64,000 nucleotides of DNA from Corynebacterium sanguinis (GTDB lineage: Bacteria; Actinomycetota; Actinomycetes; Mycobacteriales; Mycobacteriaceae), in the NCBI RefSeq assembly GCF_007641235.1, contig NZ_CP038157.1:1612001-1676000 (forward strand), given 5' to 3'. The first letter of the stretch is position 1, and each line of letters begins with the position of its first letter. The translations under genes were made by a program, and so were the position numbers. Under the pieces are notes generated by a model. It was given only the letters and a program-made list of their open reading frames with translations. It was not told the origin of the DNA and did no database searches. Positions 55,640 to 64,000 of this stretch are shown here, piece after piece.

Positions 55640-56014
55640 ATGGCGCAACCAAACTACGCCGAAAACTACGCGCTGGCGCTGGCGGGCGAGGAACTCGCCG
55701 CGTCCGTTTACGCCGACATGGGATACTCCATCATCGCTGCCCGGGTGCGCACCAAGGTCGGCGAGATCGACCTGATTGTGCGCGATGCGACGGGCAACGT
55801 CGTGTTCGTGGAGGTGAAAACCCGCCGCGGGCGCGGTTTCGGGGCGGCAGAGGCGGTTACCGCGAAGAAGCTGCGCACCATGCGTCGCTGCGCCGCGGAA
55901 TGGCTGGAGGACAAGCCCTACTCGCCCGTGCGTTTCGACGTCGCCGAAGTCATCGCCACCGACGAGAGTATGGACATCCGCCTTTTCGAGGACGTGGACC
56001 ATGGCGCTTGCTAG
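55640..56014 (+). CDS. YraN/UPF0102 family nuclease-like protein
   Basis: A 124-residue restriction-endonuclease-like fold. The core GEIDLIVRDATGNVVFVEVKTRRG has the Asp and the ExK of the fold. It is conserved between rnhB and the YifB/DprA competence-type genes in many bacteria; its role is not settled. GGGGGGA lies about 10 nt before the ATG. It overlaps the next gene by 14 bp. Confidence 0.9.
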   Translation: MAQPNYAENYALALAGEELAASVYADMGYSIIAARVRTKVGEIDLIVRDATGNVVFVEVKTRRGRGFGAAEAVTAKKLRTMRRCAAEWLEDKPYSPVRFDVAEVIATDESMDIRLFEDVDHGAC

Positions 56015-57503
56015 CACCTGCGCGGCCACCGTCGAGGGCGTCGCGGCGCACGTGGTCAAGGTCGAAGCCAACGTCGGGCCCGGCCTGCCGGGGATGTACG
56101 TGGTGGGCCTAGGCGACGCCGCCGTCAAAGAATCGCGCGAGCGCATCCGCACCGCGGTGGCCAACTCGATCCTGCCGTGGCCGCGCACGAAGATCATGGT
56201 GTCGCTCTCGCCGGCGCACCTGCCGAAATCCGGCTCTCACTTCGACCTACCGATAGCGCTGGCCGTGCTCGCCAGCCTGGATCCGCTGCTGCGCGACAAG
56301 CTCGCCGACGTGCTCGTCCTCGGCGAGCTCGGCCTGGGCGGGACGCTGCGCCGCGTCGAGGGGATCGTGCCCATGCTCACCGCCGCACACTTTGACACCA
56401 TCATCGTCCCGCGCGCCAACAGCGCCGAGGCCGCTTTGGTCAACCGCGGGCACATCCTCGTCGCTGATTCGCTCCTCGACGTCTACCACTGGGCGCTCGG
56501 GAGGAACACCCTCGACGTGGCCGCTGCCGCCGCGCCCGCGGAGCCACCGCCGCGCCCAGACTTTCGCGACGTCGCCGGCCAGGCCGATGCGAAGTTCGCG
56601 CTCGAGGTCGCGGCCGCCGGCGGGCACCACCTGTTCATGGTTGGCCCGCCCGGGTCCGGAAAATCCATGTTGGCCGAGCGCGTGGCGTCGATCCTGCCGG
56701 AGCTGACGTTGGACGAGAAGATCGAGGCCACCGCGATCCACTCGGTTTCCGGGCTGCCGTCGGGGGCGGTCGTTGAGCAGCGCCCGTTTGTCGCCCCGCA
56801 TGCGTCGTTAAGCAAATCAGCTCTCATTGGCGGCGGCTCGGGGCACCCGCGCCCTGGGGCGGTGAGCCATGCGCACCACGGCGTGCTCTTCCTCGACGAG
56901 GCCAGCGAGATCCCCGCGGCCACCTTGGACGCGCTGCGCACCCCCTTGGAAAAGGGGCAGGTCAGGCTCACACGGGCGCGGCGTGAAGTCGTGTACCCGG
57001 CGAACTTCCAGCTCATCCTCGCCGCCAACCCCTGCCCGTGCGGCGCGGAGCACACCACGGACTGCCGGTGCACCGCAACGCAGCGGGCGCACCACCTACG
57101 CAACGTCTCCGGGCCGCTGCGGGATCGGATCGACATTTCCCTGGCCACGACCACACGCGGGGCCGTGATTGGGCGCGGGGACGCGGAGCCTTCTGCCGCG
57201 ATCGCCGAACGCGTCGGTGAGGCACGGCTGCGCTCCGCCCACCGCTGGGCGGCGGTGGGGGAGAGTTTGAACGCGCGGGTTAACGCCACTGTGATTCGCC
57301 GGGAGTACCCAGCGGAGGATTCCGCCATGGCACTGCTTGCCGCCTATCTGGCGCGCGGCGAGCTGACGCAGCGTGGCGTCGACCGGGTGCTCAAGCTCGC
57401 CTGGACGCTCGCCGACCTGGAGAACGCCGCGCGCCCCGATCTTGGCCATATCGCGGCGGCCACGCAGCTGCGTGCGCCCGCTGCCTTCGAGGTGGTCGCG
57501 TGA
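56001..57503 (+). CDS. YifB/ComM-family AAA+ ATPase (Mg-chelatase-like)
   Basis: A 500-residue helicase-like ATPase. The N-terminal ChlI-type domain starts ALASTCAATVEGVAAHVVKVEANVG. The AAA+ module has GPPGSGKSMLAERV, the Walker B VLFLDEASEI and a Cys-rich insertion (NPCPCGAEHTTDCRC). ComM in other bacteria drives branch migration in natural transformation. It overlaps dprA by 4 bp (GTGA), keeping the pair together. Confidence 0.92.
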   Translation: MALASTCAATVEGVAAHVVKVEANVGPGLPGMYVVGLGDAAVKESRERIRTAVANSILPWPRTKIMVSLSPAHLPKSGSHFDLPIALAVLASLDPLLRDKLADVLVLGELGLGGTLRRVEGIVPMLTAAHFDTIIVPRANSAEAALVNRGHILVADSLLDVYHWALGRNTLDVAAAAAPAEPPPRPDFRDVAGQADAKFALEVAAAGGHHLFMVGPPGSGKSMLAERVASILPELTLDEKIEATAIHSVSGLPSGAVVEQRPFVAPHASLSKSALIGGGSGHPRPGAVSHAHHGVLFLDEASEIPAATLDALRTPLEKGQVRLTRARREVVYPANFQLILAANPCPCGAEHTTDCRCTATQRAHHLRNVSGPLRDRIDISLATTTRGAVIGRGDAEPSAAIAERVGEARLRSAHRWAAVGESLNARVNATVIRREYPAEDSAMALLAAYLARGELTQRGVDRVLKLAWTLADLENAARPDLGHIAAATQLRAPAAFEVVA

Positions 57504-58675
57504 GCTCGCCGGAATCGTGGGCCTACCTCAGCCGCGTCATCGAAGGGCCCTCACGACACCTGCAGGCGCTGCTGGCTGCGGGGCGCGACGCTGATGAAGT
57601 CGCCGCCGGGGTTCGAGCCCGGGCCAGCTGGCTCGGCGGCTTAGCAAGGGAGACGGAGTCGCGCCACGCCTGGGACCAGCCGCAGCGCGACCTCGAGGCG
57701 GCGCATGTTGCGGGGTTTCGCCTTGTCACACCCGACACCGAGGGCTGGCCGGGAGAGGTAATCACCGAGGCGTTTGTCACCGGAGTCGCCATCAGCCAGG
57801 CGAACCTCGCCGAGGCGAAACCAGACGGCGTGGCACCCCACGCGTTGTGGGTGAAGGGGGAGACCAACCTGGACCAGTTGTTCGCGCGGTCGGTGGCGAT
57901 CGTCGGCACGCGGGCGTCGACAGCGTATGGGCACCACGCCACCGCGGATTTGGTCACGGGCCTGGCGGGATTCGGCTATACCGTCGTTTCCGGCGGGGCG
58001 CTGGGGATTGACACGGTGGCGCACGAGTCGGCGCTGTCGGCCGGGGCTCCTACCGTCGTCGTCGCTGCGTGCGGGCCTGGGGTGACGTATCCGCGTCGTA
58101 ACACTGAGCTGTTTGATCGTGTCACTTCGGTGATCACGGAGTACCCGCCTGCGGTCACCCCGGACCGACACCGCTTCCTCACCCGCAACCGGCTGGTCGC
58201 GGGCTTGAGCCAAGGCAGCGTCATCGTCGAGGCGGCGTTTCGCTCCGGGGCGCTGAATACCTTGACGTGGGCGCACTACTTCAACCGCAGGGTGATGGCG
58301 GTGCCCGGGCCAATCCTCGGGCCCGGCTCGTTGGGGACCAACTTGGCTATCCAGGAGGGGCGCGCGGACATGGTGCTCAGCGCGGAGCAGATCCACGCGC
58401 TGTTCAGCAGCGTCGGCGAGATCGACCCCGACGCGCAGCTTGAGCTCGCTTTCGTGGCGGATGATGTTCAGCGCCTCAGCCGCAACGAGCTGCGGATTTA
58501 CGACGCCCTGCCTCTGACCTCACGCGGAGCCGCGGCCGAGGACATCGCGTCGCGCGCCGGGCTCACCGTCGCCTTGAGCGTGCACATCCTAGTGGAGCTC
58601 GAAGCCCGCGGGCTCGTTGTCCGCGCGGGACGGCACTGGCGGCGTGGCGACGCGCCCCCGGCGCCACAGGAGTAA
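57500..58675 (+). CDS. dprA: DNA processing protein DprA
   Basis: 391 residues. The Rossmann-like core has VAIVGTRASTAYGHH, VVSGGALGIDTVAH, YPRRNTELF and RFLTRNRLVAGLSQ, and binds single-stranded DNA to load RecA. The C-terminal 60 residues form a winged helix (AAEDIASRAGLTVALSVHILVELEARGLV). The role in natural transformation is known elsewhere; competence in this organism is not shown. The xerC -10 box overlaps its stop codon. Confidence 0.94.
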   Translation: MSSPESWAYLSRVIEGPSRHLQALLAAGRDADEVAAGVRARASWLGGLARETESRHAWDQPQRDLEAAHVAGFRLVTPDTEGWPGEVITEAFVTGVAISQANLAEAKPDGVAPHALWVKGETNLDQLFARSVAIVGTRASTAYGHHATADLVTGLAGFGYTVVSGGALGIDTVAHESALSAGAPTVVVAACGPGVTYPRRNTELFDRVTSVITEYPPAVTPDRHRFLTRNRLVAGLSQGSVIVEAAFRSGALNTLTWAHYFNRRVMAVPGPILGPGSLGTNLAIQEGRADMVLSAEQIHALFSSVGEIDPDAQLELAFVADDVQRLSRNELRIYDALPLTSRGAAAEDIASRAGLTVALSVHILVELEARGLVVRAGRHWRRGDAPPAPQE

Positions 58676-58686
58676 ACTTATGCCAC

Positions 58687-59583
58687 ATGGGTAACGGCGG
58701 CAGTGGGCAGCTCAGCGAGGCGATCGAAGACTTCGCCGAGCACGCCGAGCTCGTCCTCGGCCGCTCCCCGGCGACGGTCAAGGCGTACCGCTCCGACCTG
58801 GCCACAATGTTGCCCTTCGCCAGCTCATTTGGCGAGTTCACCCTGCCCACCCTGAGGGCTTGGCTTGCCGACGCCGTGTCCCGAGGCCTTGCGCGCTCCA
58901 CGCTCGCGCGGCGCACGGCGGCAGTGCGGGCGTTTTCCTCGTGGGCACACAACCAGGGCTACCTGGACACCGACTGTGCGGCGCGCCTGATGTCGCCGAA
59001 GGTCAACCGGCACCTGCCGACCGTCGTCGAAGCTAAAGCGGCGGGGGCGTTGGTCGAGGCAGAAATTAACGACGATGACCACCACGCCGAGGCGTTGCGC
59101 GACCGCGCGATGCTCGAGCTGCTCTACGCCACAGGCATGCGCGTCGCCGAGCTGAGCACACTTGACGTCGGTGACATTGATCTGGGGAGGGGAGCAGTTA
59201 AGGTCACTGGCAAGGGCAATAAGCAGAGGATCGTGCCCTTCGGCGATGCTGCGTCGCATGCTGTTCAGCGCTGGCTTACTGCCGGACGCGGTGAGTTGGC
59301 AGGCGACACTGGTGCGCTGTTTGTCGGCTCGCGTGGCAAGCGCATTGACCAGCGCCAGGTGCGCCGTATCGTTGAGCGCGCTGCCGTGCGCACCGGGGCG
59401 GGGGAGGTCAGCCCGCACTCGCTGCGCCATAGCGCGGCGACCCACATGATCGAAGGCGGGGCTGACCTGCGCGTCGTGCAGGAGTTGCTCGGGCACTCCA
59501 GCCTGCAGACGACGCAAATTTATACCCACGTTTCCGCGCAACGACTCAAGAACGTCTATAACCAGGCCCATCCACGGGCTTGA
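58687..59583 (+). CDS. xerC: Tyrosine recombinase XerC
   Basis: A 298-residue site-specific recombinase that resolves chromosome dimers at dif. The catalytic Arg is in TGMRVAELS, the Lys in GKGNKQRIVPFG, HxLR in SPHSLRHSAATHM, the His in LLGHSSLQTTQIYTHV, and the nucleophile Tyr in that last motif. TAAACT at 58673-58678 is 8 nt before the ATG (leaderless). Its 3' end overlaps the convergent M23 gene by 38 bp. Confidence 0.93.
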   Translation: MGNGGSGQLSEAIEDFAEHAELVLGRSPATVKAYRSDLATMLPFASSFGEFTLPTLRAWLADAVSRGLARSTLARRTAAVRAFSSWAHNQGYLDTDCAARLMSPKVNRHLPTVVEAKAAGALVEAEINDDDHHAEALRDRAMLELLYATGMRVAELSTLDVGDIDLGRGAVKVTGKGNKQRIVPFGDAASHAVQRWLTAGRGELAGDTGALFVGSRGKRIDQRQVRRIVERAAVRTGAGEVSPHSLRHSAATHMIEGGADLRVVQELLGHSSLQTTQIYTHVSAQRLKNVYNQAHPRA

Positions 59584-60043
59584 GCCTGATCGCCGGGGCT
59601 TCGAGAAGCGTCAGCGGATTGAGGTAGGTGTCCTCGCCTGTGCGCGCGCCCCAGTGCAACCCGTCGTGCTCGGCTCGTGGTGCTGGGGCGAGGCGGCCGA
59701 TCACGTCTCCCTCCGCGACCCGCTCGCCGGCTTTGACCTGGGCGTACACGGGTTGATAGGTGGTGCGGATCCCATCCGGGTGGTCGATCGAGACGACTGG
59801 TGTGCCGGCGACGACGCCCTCAAACGCGACGGTGCCGCCACCGGATGCGAGAACGTTGTCTCCGACGTTGAGCGCGAGGTCAACACCGCGGTGGCCCGGG
59901 AGCCAGTTCTTCTCCGGGATATCAGCGGACCGGGTGATACGCGTGGCGTAGGGCTTTCCGGTTGTGGGGTCAACATAAGCGTGGGCGGGTGCGGGCGTGG
60001 TCAGAAGTACAGCAGTGAGTACCAAGAGCAGAAGACGGCGCAT
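59546..60043 (-). CDS. Secreted M23-family (LytM-like) peptidase
   Basis: A 165-residue exported protein. The signal peptide RRLLLLVLTAVLLTTPAPAHA is followed by a LytM domain. Metal ligands are in GHRGVDLAL (His and Asp) and the late HDGLHWGAR (HxH-type), so it may be active on peptidoglycan. ATG 60043 is chosen because it begins the signal peptide; TAGATA lies 5 nt upstream and may be a -10. The 62-bp repeat array starts about 100 bp upstream. Confidence 0.85.
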   Translation of the reverse strand: MRRLLLLVLTAVLLTTPAPAHAYVDPTTGKPYATRITRSADIPEKNWLPGHRGVDLALNVGDNVLASGGGTVAFEGVVAGTPVVSIDHPDGIRTTYQPVYAQVKAGERVAEGDVIGRLAPAPRAEHDGLHWGARTGEDTYLNPLTLLEAPAIRLKPVDGPGYRRS

Positions 60044-60145
60044 GCTTTTATCTAGCACTCTCGCGGATCGTCGTGTTTCAGCTCAGCGAAATGCTGTGGA
60101 TAACTTGTCTGTTGGGGATAACGTTCGTGCCGGCTGGGGCTGGGT

Positions 60146-60590
60146 GAAGAGCTCAGCGCGATTTTGGGTGCTCTGGTGTGCGTTGTTGGTGCTGAGGTTT
60201 TTGGGGCGAAGAGCTCAGGGTGTTTCTGCGTGTCTGTGGGTGCGCTTTTGACGCTGACATCTTCATAGTGAAGATCTCAGAGAAGTTCAGAGCGCCCTGA
60301 AGCGCATTTTCTACGCTGAAATCTTCGTGGTGATGATCTCGGCGTGCTTCGGGGCGTCTGGGTGAGCGATTTTGACGCTGACATCTTCGGCATGAAGAGC
60401 TCAGTGTGTTTTAGCGCATTCAAGTGCACGTTTTCAGCGCTGACATCTTCGCAGTGAAGATCTCGGCGAGTTTTCTGGCGGCCAGGTGCGCATCTTCAAC
60501 GCTGACATCTTCGGGGAGAAGAGCTCAGCGATTCTCTGCGCGCTCTGAAGCACGTCTGCAACGTTGGCATCTTCGCACCGAAGACCCCAG
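60146..60590. repeat. 62-bp tandem repeat array, seven units plus a partial eighth
   Basis: Units start with GAAGAKCTCAG or a variant at 60146, 60208, 60270, 60332, 60394, 60456, 60518 and 60580. Every interval is exactly 62 bp although the units differ by many substitutions. At most junctions ACATCTTC and GAAGATCT/GAAGAGCT form a short hairpin. The array lies in the 817-bp gap between the divergent M23 gene and rpsB. The other 270 bp before rpsB are AT-richer and probably carry the rpsB promoter (TATATT near 60669). Confidence 0.9.
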
Positions 60591-60860
60591 CAACAGACCC
60601 CAGCAAAAAACACAAAACCCTACAGCACCAGACCCGCAGCTCAATTATGATTTTACTGACAATTGCCGTATATTTGTCGACGCAGTTTGTCGCAGTCTGA
60701 CCAAGCCTGCAGCAGATTGACTTCGCGCGCCGGAAAATGCCAGCTCAGCAACGGTCCCACAGTACGAGGGTGCCGGGCGGGCACGGTGCCAGGGCGCGGG
60801 ATAAAAACCCGCGCAGTACGACCAGTAACCGAACTATTTCTCTCCGAAGGAGAACTTCCC

Positions 60861-61814
60861 ATGGCAGTTGTAACCATGCGCGAACTCCTCGACGCGGGTG
60901 TGCACTTTGGCCACCAGACGCGTCGCTGGAACCCGAAGATGCGTCGCTTCATCTTCACCGACCGCAACGGCATCTACATCATCGACCTTCAGCAGACCCT
61001 GACTTACATCGACGAGGCGTTCGAGTTTGTCAAGGAGACCGTCGCTCACGGCGGCACGATCCTGTTCGTCGGTACGAAGAAGCAGGCTCAGGAGCCCATC
61101 CAGGAAGAGGCCGAGCGCGTCGGCATGCCGTATGTCACCCACCGCTGGCTCGGTGGCATGCTCACCAACTTCCAGACCGTGTCCAAGCGTATCGCCCGCA
61201 TGAAGGAGCTCCAGGCTATGGACGCTGCTGAAGAGGGCTACGCAGGCCGCGGCAAGAAGGAAGTCCTCATGCTTAACCGCGAGCGCATCAAGCTCGAGCG
61301 TGTTCTCGGTGGCATTGCCGATATGACCAAGGCTCCCTCCGCACTCTGGATCGTGGACACCAACAAGGAGCACATCGCGATCTCCGAGGCGCAGAAGCTG
61401 CGCATCCCGGTCGTCGCCGTGCTGGACACCAACTGCGACCCGGACGTTGTCAACTTCCCGATCCCGGGCAACGACGACGCCATCCGCGCTGTCAAGCTGC
61501 TCACCCACATCGTGGGCGAGGCAGTGGTGCAGGGCAAGCAGCAGCGCGAGGAGCGCCAGCTCGCAGCCGCTCGTGAGGCAGCAGGCGACACCGACGCGAA
61601 GCGCCAGGCAGAGGCCGCTGAGGCAGCAGCCACCGCCGCTTCCAGCGACGACGTTTCCGCAGCCGACGCTGCCGCCGCAGCTGCCGCAGCCGAGGCTTCC
61701 AAGGAGCAGGTCGTTGCTCCGGTCGAGCAGCCGCACGCAGTGCGCGCCGCCGAGCAGGCCGACGCGGAGCAGCCCTCCCAGATCTCCGGCACCGAAAGCG
61801 CCACCCAGGCGTAA
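60861..61814 (+). CDS. rpsB: 30S ribosomal protein S2 with Ala-rich tail
   Basis: 317 residues; the S2 core of about 230 starts [25 protein letters not shown] and includes [14 protein letters not shown] and [12 protein letters not shown]. The last 80 residues are low-complexity Ala/Glu/Ser/Gln, longer than in E. coli. GAAGGAGA precedes the ATG. It pairs with tsf in the usual rpsB-tsf-pyrH-frr order. The terminator between rpsB and tsf suggests that much of the transcription stops here. Confidence 0.97.
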   Translation: MAVVTMRELLDAGVHFGHQTRRWNPKMRRFIFTDRNGIYIIDLQQTLTYIDEAFEFVKETVAHGGTILFVGTKKQAQEPIQEEAERVGMPYVTHRWLGGMLTNFQTVSKRIARMKELQAMDAAEEGYAGRGKKEVLMLNRERIKLERVLGGIADMTKAPSALWIVDTNKEHIAISEAQKLRIPVVAVLDTNCDPDVVNFPIPGNDDAIRAVKLLTHIVGEAVVQGKQQREERQLAAAREAAGDTDAKRQAEAAEAAATAASSDDVSAADAAAAAAAAEASKEQVVAPVEQPHAVRAAEQADAEQPSQISGTESATQA

Positions 61815-61856
61815 CACGGCCCCGGCGGTGCCGTCGCAGACGCGACTTCCATGACG

Positions 61857-61914
61857 TAAAACCCCGCAGCCCACGCCAGCGCCCATGTCGGGCGCGTTAC
61901 GGGCGCGGGGTTTT
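61857..61914 (+). terminator. Terminator between rpsB and tsf
   Basis: AAAACCCCGC and GCGGGGTTTT form the outer stem, with an inner GCGCCC/GGGCGC hairpin and a trailing T-run. Confidence 0.85.
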
Positions 61915-62048
61915 GTCACCAGCGCACCGCGAAGCCGACATGCCGTGCTCACGCAAGTCGGCTAGTCTGTAAAACCGTTCATCACGTACCTGCGCGCGTT
62001 AGGGTGCTGGTACAACAATCGTTCCACTACGAGGAGGATCGCCCCGCT

Positions 62049-62867
62049 ATGGCGAACTACACCGCTGCAGATGTCAAGAGGCTCCGCGAAGCCACCGGCT
62101 CCGGCATGCTTGACTGCAAGAAGGCTCTTGAGGAGTCCAACGGCGACTACGAAAAGGCAGTCGAGGTGCTGCGCATTAAGGGTGCGAAGGACGTCGGCAA
62201 GCGCGCCGAGCGCAACGCTCTCGAGGGCCTCGTCGCTGTTCACGAGAACACCATCGTGGAGATCAACTCCGAGACCGACTTCGTCGCTAAGAACGCTGAG
62301 TTCAAGGACGTCGCTCAGGAGATTGCGAAGGCTGCATCCGCGTCGAAGGCTAACTCCCAGGAGGAGCTCGCCAACGCTGACGTCTCCGGCGAGACCGCAC
62401 ACGACGTCCTCGAGCGCCTCTCCGCGAAGATCGGCGAGAAGCTCGAGCTGCGCCGCGCTCGCACCCTCGAGGGTGACAACGTCGAGGTTTACCTGCACCA
62501 GCGCTCCGCTGACCTGCCGCCGGCCGTCGGCGTGCTCGTCGCTTACACCGGTGACAACGCTGAGGCAGCTCACCAGGTCGCTCTCCAGATCGCTGCGATG
62601 AAGGCTCGCTTCCTCAAGCAGGAGGACGTGCCGGCCGACGTCATCGAGAAGGAGCGCGCGGTCCAGGAGGAGATCACCCGGAACGAGGGCAAGCCCGAGG
62701 CTGCGATCGCCAAGATTGTCGAGGGCCGCATGGGTGGCTTCTTCAAGGACGTCGTCCTGCTCGACCAGCCGTCGCTGTCCGACTCCAAGAAGTCCGTCAA
62801 GCAGTTCGCTGACGAGGCCGGCATCGAGATCACCGACTTCGTTCGCTTCGAGGTCGGCCAGGCTTAA
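62049..62867 (+). CDS. tsf: Elongation factor Ts
   Basis: A 272-residue nucleotide exchange factor for EF-Tu. The N-terminal UBA-like domain is [24 protein letters not shown]. The core has [13 protein letters not shown], which contacts EF-Tu. GAGGAGG about 13 nt upstream of the ATG is the ribosome site; the frame is open further upstream without support. A terminator follows. Confidence 0.97.
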   Translation: MANYTAADVKRLREATGSGMLDCKKALEESNGDYEKAVEVLRIKGAKDVGKRAERNALEGLVAVHENTIVEINSETDFVAKNAEFKDVAQEIAKAASASKANSQEELANADVSGETAHDVLERLSAKIGEKLELRRARTLEGDNVEVYLHQRSADLPPAVGVLVAYTGDNAEAAHQVALQIAAMKARFLKQEDVPADVIEKERAVQEEITRNEGKPEAAIAKIVEGRMGGFFKDVVLLDQPSLSDSKKSVKQFADEAGIEITDFVRFEVGQA

Positions 62868-62917
62868 CGCCTGCTTATCGACGCCCTCCCCAAGGCGCCG
62901 GATTTACCCCACGTGAC

Positions 62918-62940
62918 AAACCCCGCTACGGCGGGGTTTT
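62918..62940 (+). terminator. Terminator after tsf
   Basis: AAACCCCGC (62918-62926) pairs with GCGGGGTTT (62931-62939) across a 4-nt loop and runs into a T-run. Confidence 0.85.
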
Positions 62941-63040
62941 CGCATGTGCGCACCGGTGGGCGCCGAGGAAAGCGGGGCCGACTATGATCGGCGGTGGCCT
63001 ATTCCTTGGTAACCAACCACGTTTTTAAGGAGCCTCGACG

Positions 63041-63775
63041 GTGACTGACGCAAACCCAACCAACGCAAACTCCGGCGGTTACAAGCGCGTGATGCTCAAG
63101 CTGGGCGGTGAGATGTTCGGTGGAGGTAACGTCGGGATCGACCCGGACGTGGTGGAGAGCGTCGCTACGCAAATTGCGGAAGTGGCCCGCTCCGGCACCC
63201 AAGTGGCGGTGGTGATTGGCGGCGGAAACTTCTTCCGCGGCGCCCAGCTGCAGCAGCGCGGCATGGACCGCGCGCGCTCCGACTACATGGGCATGCTCGG
63301 CACGGTGATGAACTGCCTGGCGCTGCAGGACTTCCTGCAACAAAAGGGCGTTGATTGCCGCGTGCAGACGGCGATCAACATGGCGCAGATCGCGGAGCCC
63401 TACCTGCCGCTGCGCGCCGCCCGGCACCTGGAGAAGGGCCGCGTGGTCATCTTCGGCGCCGGCATGGGCATGCCGTACTTCTCCACCGACACCACGGCCG
63501 CGCAGCGCGCGCTGGAAATCGGTTGCGACGTGCTGCTGATGGCCAAGGGCGTTGACGGCGTCTACGACGACGACCCGCGCACCAACCCCAATGCCACCCT
63601 GTACAGCGAAGTCACCCCCCGCGAGGTCATTGAGAAGGGCCTCAAGGTCGCCGACGCCACCGCGTTTTCGCTGTGCATGGACAACGACATGCCGATTTTG
63701 GTGTTCAACCTGCTCAAGGAGGGCAACATCGCCCGGGCGGTCGCCGGCGAGCGGATCGGCACGCTGGTGAAGTAG
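63041..63775 (+). CDS. pyrH: UMP kinase
   Basis: A 244-residue hexameric amino-acid-kinase-fold enzyme making UDP. Motifs are [41 protein letters not shown] and the ATP-site [20 protein letters not shown] lies upstream of the GTG start. In the usual order, frr follows after about 80 bp. Confidence 0.96.
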   Translation: MTDANPTNANSGGYKRVMLKLGGEMFGGGNVGIDPDVVESVATQIAEVARSGTQVAVVIGGGNFFRGAQLQQRGMDRARSDYMGMLGTVMNCLALQDFLQQKGVDCRVQTAINMAQIAEPYLPLRAARHLEKGRVVIFGAGMGMPYFSTDTTAAQRALEIGCDVLLMAKGVDGVYDDDPRTNPNATLYSEVTPREVIEKGLKVADATAFSLCMDNDMPILVFNLLKEGNIARAVAGERIGTLVK

Positions 63776-63856
63776 TGGCCTAGAAGGCCCGTACGCGCTG
63801 GTAGGTTAGTGGGGCAACGCCCCTTTTTAACGACGACGAACTCAAGGATGAACAAA

Positions 63857-64000
63857 ATGATTGATGACGTATTGCTTGACGCGGAAGATCGCATGTCCAA
63901 GGCTGTGGAGCACACGCGTGATGAGCTCGTGTCCATCCGCACCGGCCGCGCCAACCCGGCGATGTTCAACGGCGTCATCGCCGACTTCTACGGAGCGCCG
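63857..64000 (+). CDS. frr: Ribosome recycling factor (N-terminal part; continues past the window)
   Basis: The first 48 residues are present: [21 protein letters not shown], then [17 protein letters not shown], a strong RRF signature. The frame runs off the window end. AAGGA lies 10 nt before this ATG; an ATG at 63848 would add three residues but has no separate ribosome site. RRF frees ribosomes after termination together with EF-G. Confidence 0.93.
   Translation, partial: MIDDVLLDAEDRMSKAVEHTRDELVSIRTGRANPAMFNGVIADFYGAP

Noticed and set aside
60146..60590. CRISPR array
   Set aside because: The whole 62-bp unit is repeated, with no unique spacers and no cas genes nearby. The same applies to the 81-bp and 196-bp arrays.

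Overview
This is a GC-rich actinobacterial chromosome segment whose gene content and order fit the genus Corynebacterium. The order hisH-hisA-impA-hisF-hisI, then a Trp-associated membrane protein, trpC-like, lgt and pyk is diagnostic. So is the block sepIVA-DUF177-rnc-mutM-acyP-smc-ftsY-amt-glnB-ffh-rpsP-rimM-trmD-rplS-lepB-rnhB-DUF2469-yraN-yifB-dprA-xerC-rpsB-tsf-pyrH-frr. Many genes have a TANNNT -10 box 6 to 8 nt upstream of the start codon, the leaderless arrangement common in corynebacteria. The species cannot be named from the sequence alone. Nearly all of the window is vertically inherited core genome. No intact IS element, prophage, CRISPR array, tRNA or rRNA was seen.

Layout. 1-7.6 kb: end of the histidine operon, an 81-bp tandem repeat array, a divergent TrpC paralogue, lgt and pyruvate kinase. 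7.6-11.6 kb (minus strand): a zinc alcohol dehydrogenase and the folate pair pabAB/pabC-like. 11.8-17.9 kb: a complete urease operon ureABCEFGD followed by a urea channel. 18.1-21.3 kb: an ArsR-type regulator divergent from a FecBCD-type ABC importer, which may supply a metal such as nickel to urease. 21.2-28.3 kb: guanine deaminase, glycogen phosphorylase, an M20 amidohydrolase, a GalT-like DUF4921 protein, a small unknown gene and glycerate kinase. 28.6-29.9 kb: NADP-type glutamate dehydrogenase, followed by a cluster of palindromic 79-bp elements. 30.7-46 kb: cell division (SepIVA), RNA processing (Rnc), DNA repair (MutM), an amino-acid symporter, acylphosphatase, a PadR module, SMC, a frameshifted META-domain lipoprotein, FtsY, ammonium transport with PII, and Ffh. 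46-48 kb: an OafA-type acyltransferase. 48.4-64 kb: translation, secretion, competence and recombination genes, interrupted by a second cluster of the palindromic element and by a 62-bp tandem array upstream of rpsB.

Nitrogen metabolism is well represented: urea entry, urease, ammonium channel, PII and glutamate dehydrogenase. Two AmtR-like boxes precede amt, but glnD is missing from its expected place after glnB. SRP targeting (ftsY, ffh), lipoprotein modification (lgt) and signal peptidase (lepB) cover membrane protein biogenesis.

The most unusual material is non-coding. A family of 78-80 bp hairpin-forming elements with 16-bp inverted ends occurs in two clusters, seven copies in all. There is also a strictly 62-bp periodic array, and an 81-bp array whose hairpin stems co-vary between copies. 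Among genes, the TrpC paralogue has lost several catalytic residues and the META lipoprotein is broken by a 2-bp shift.
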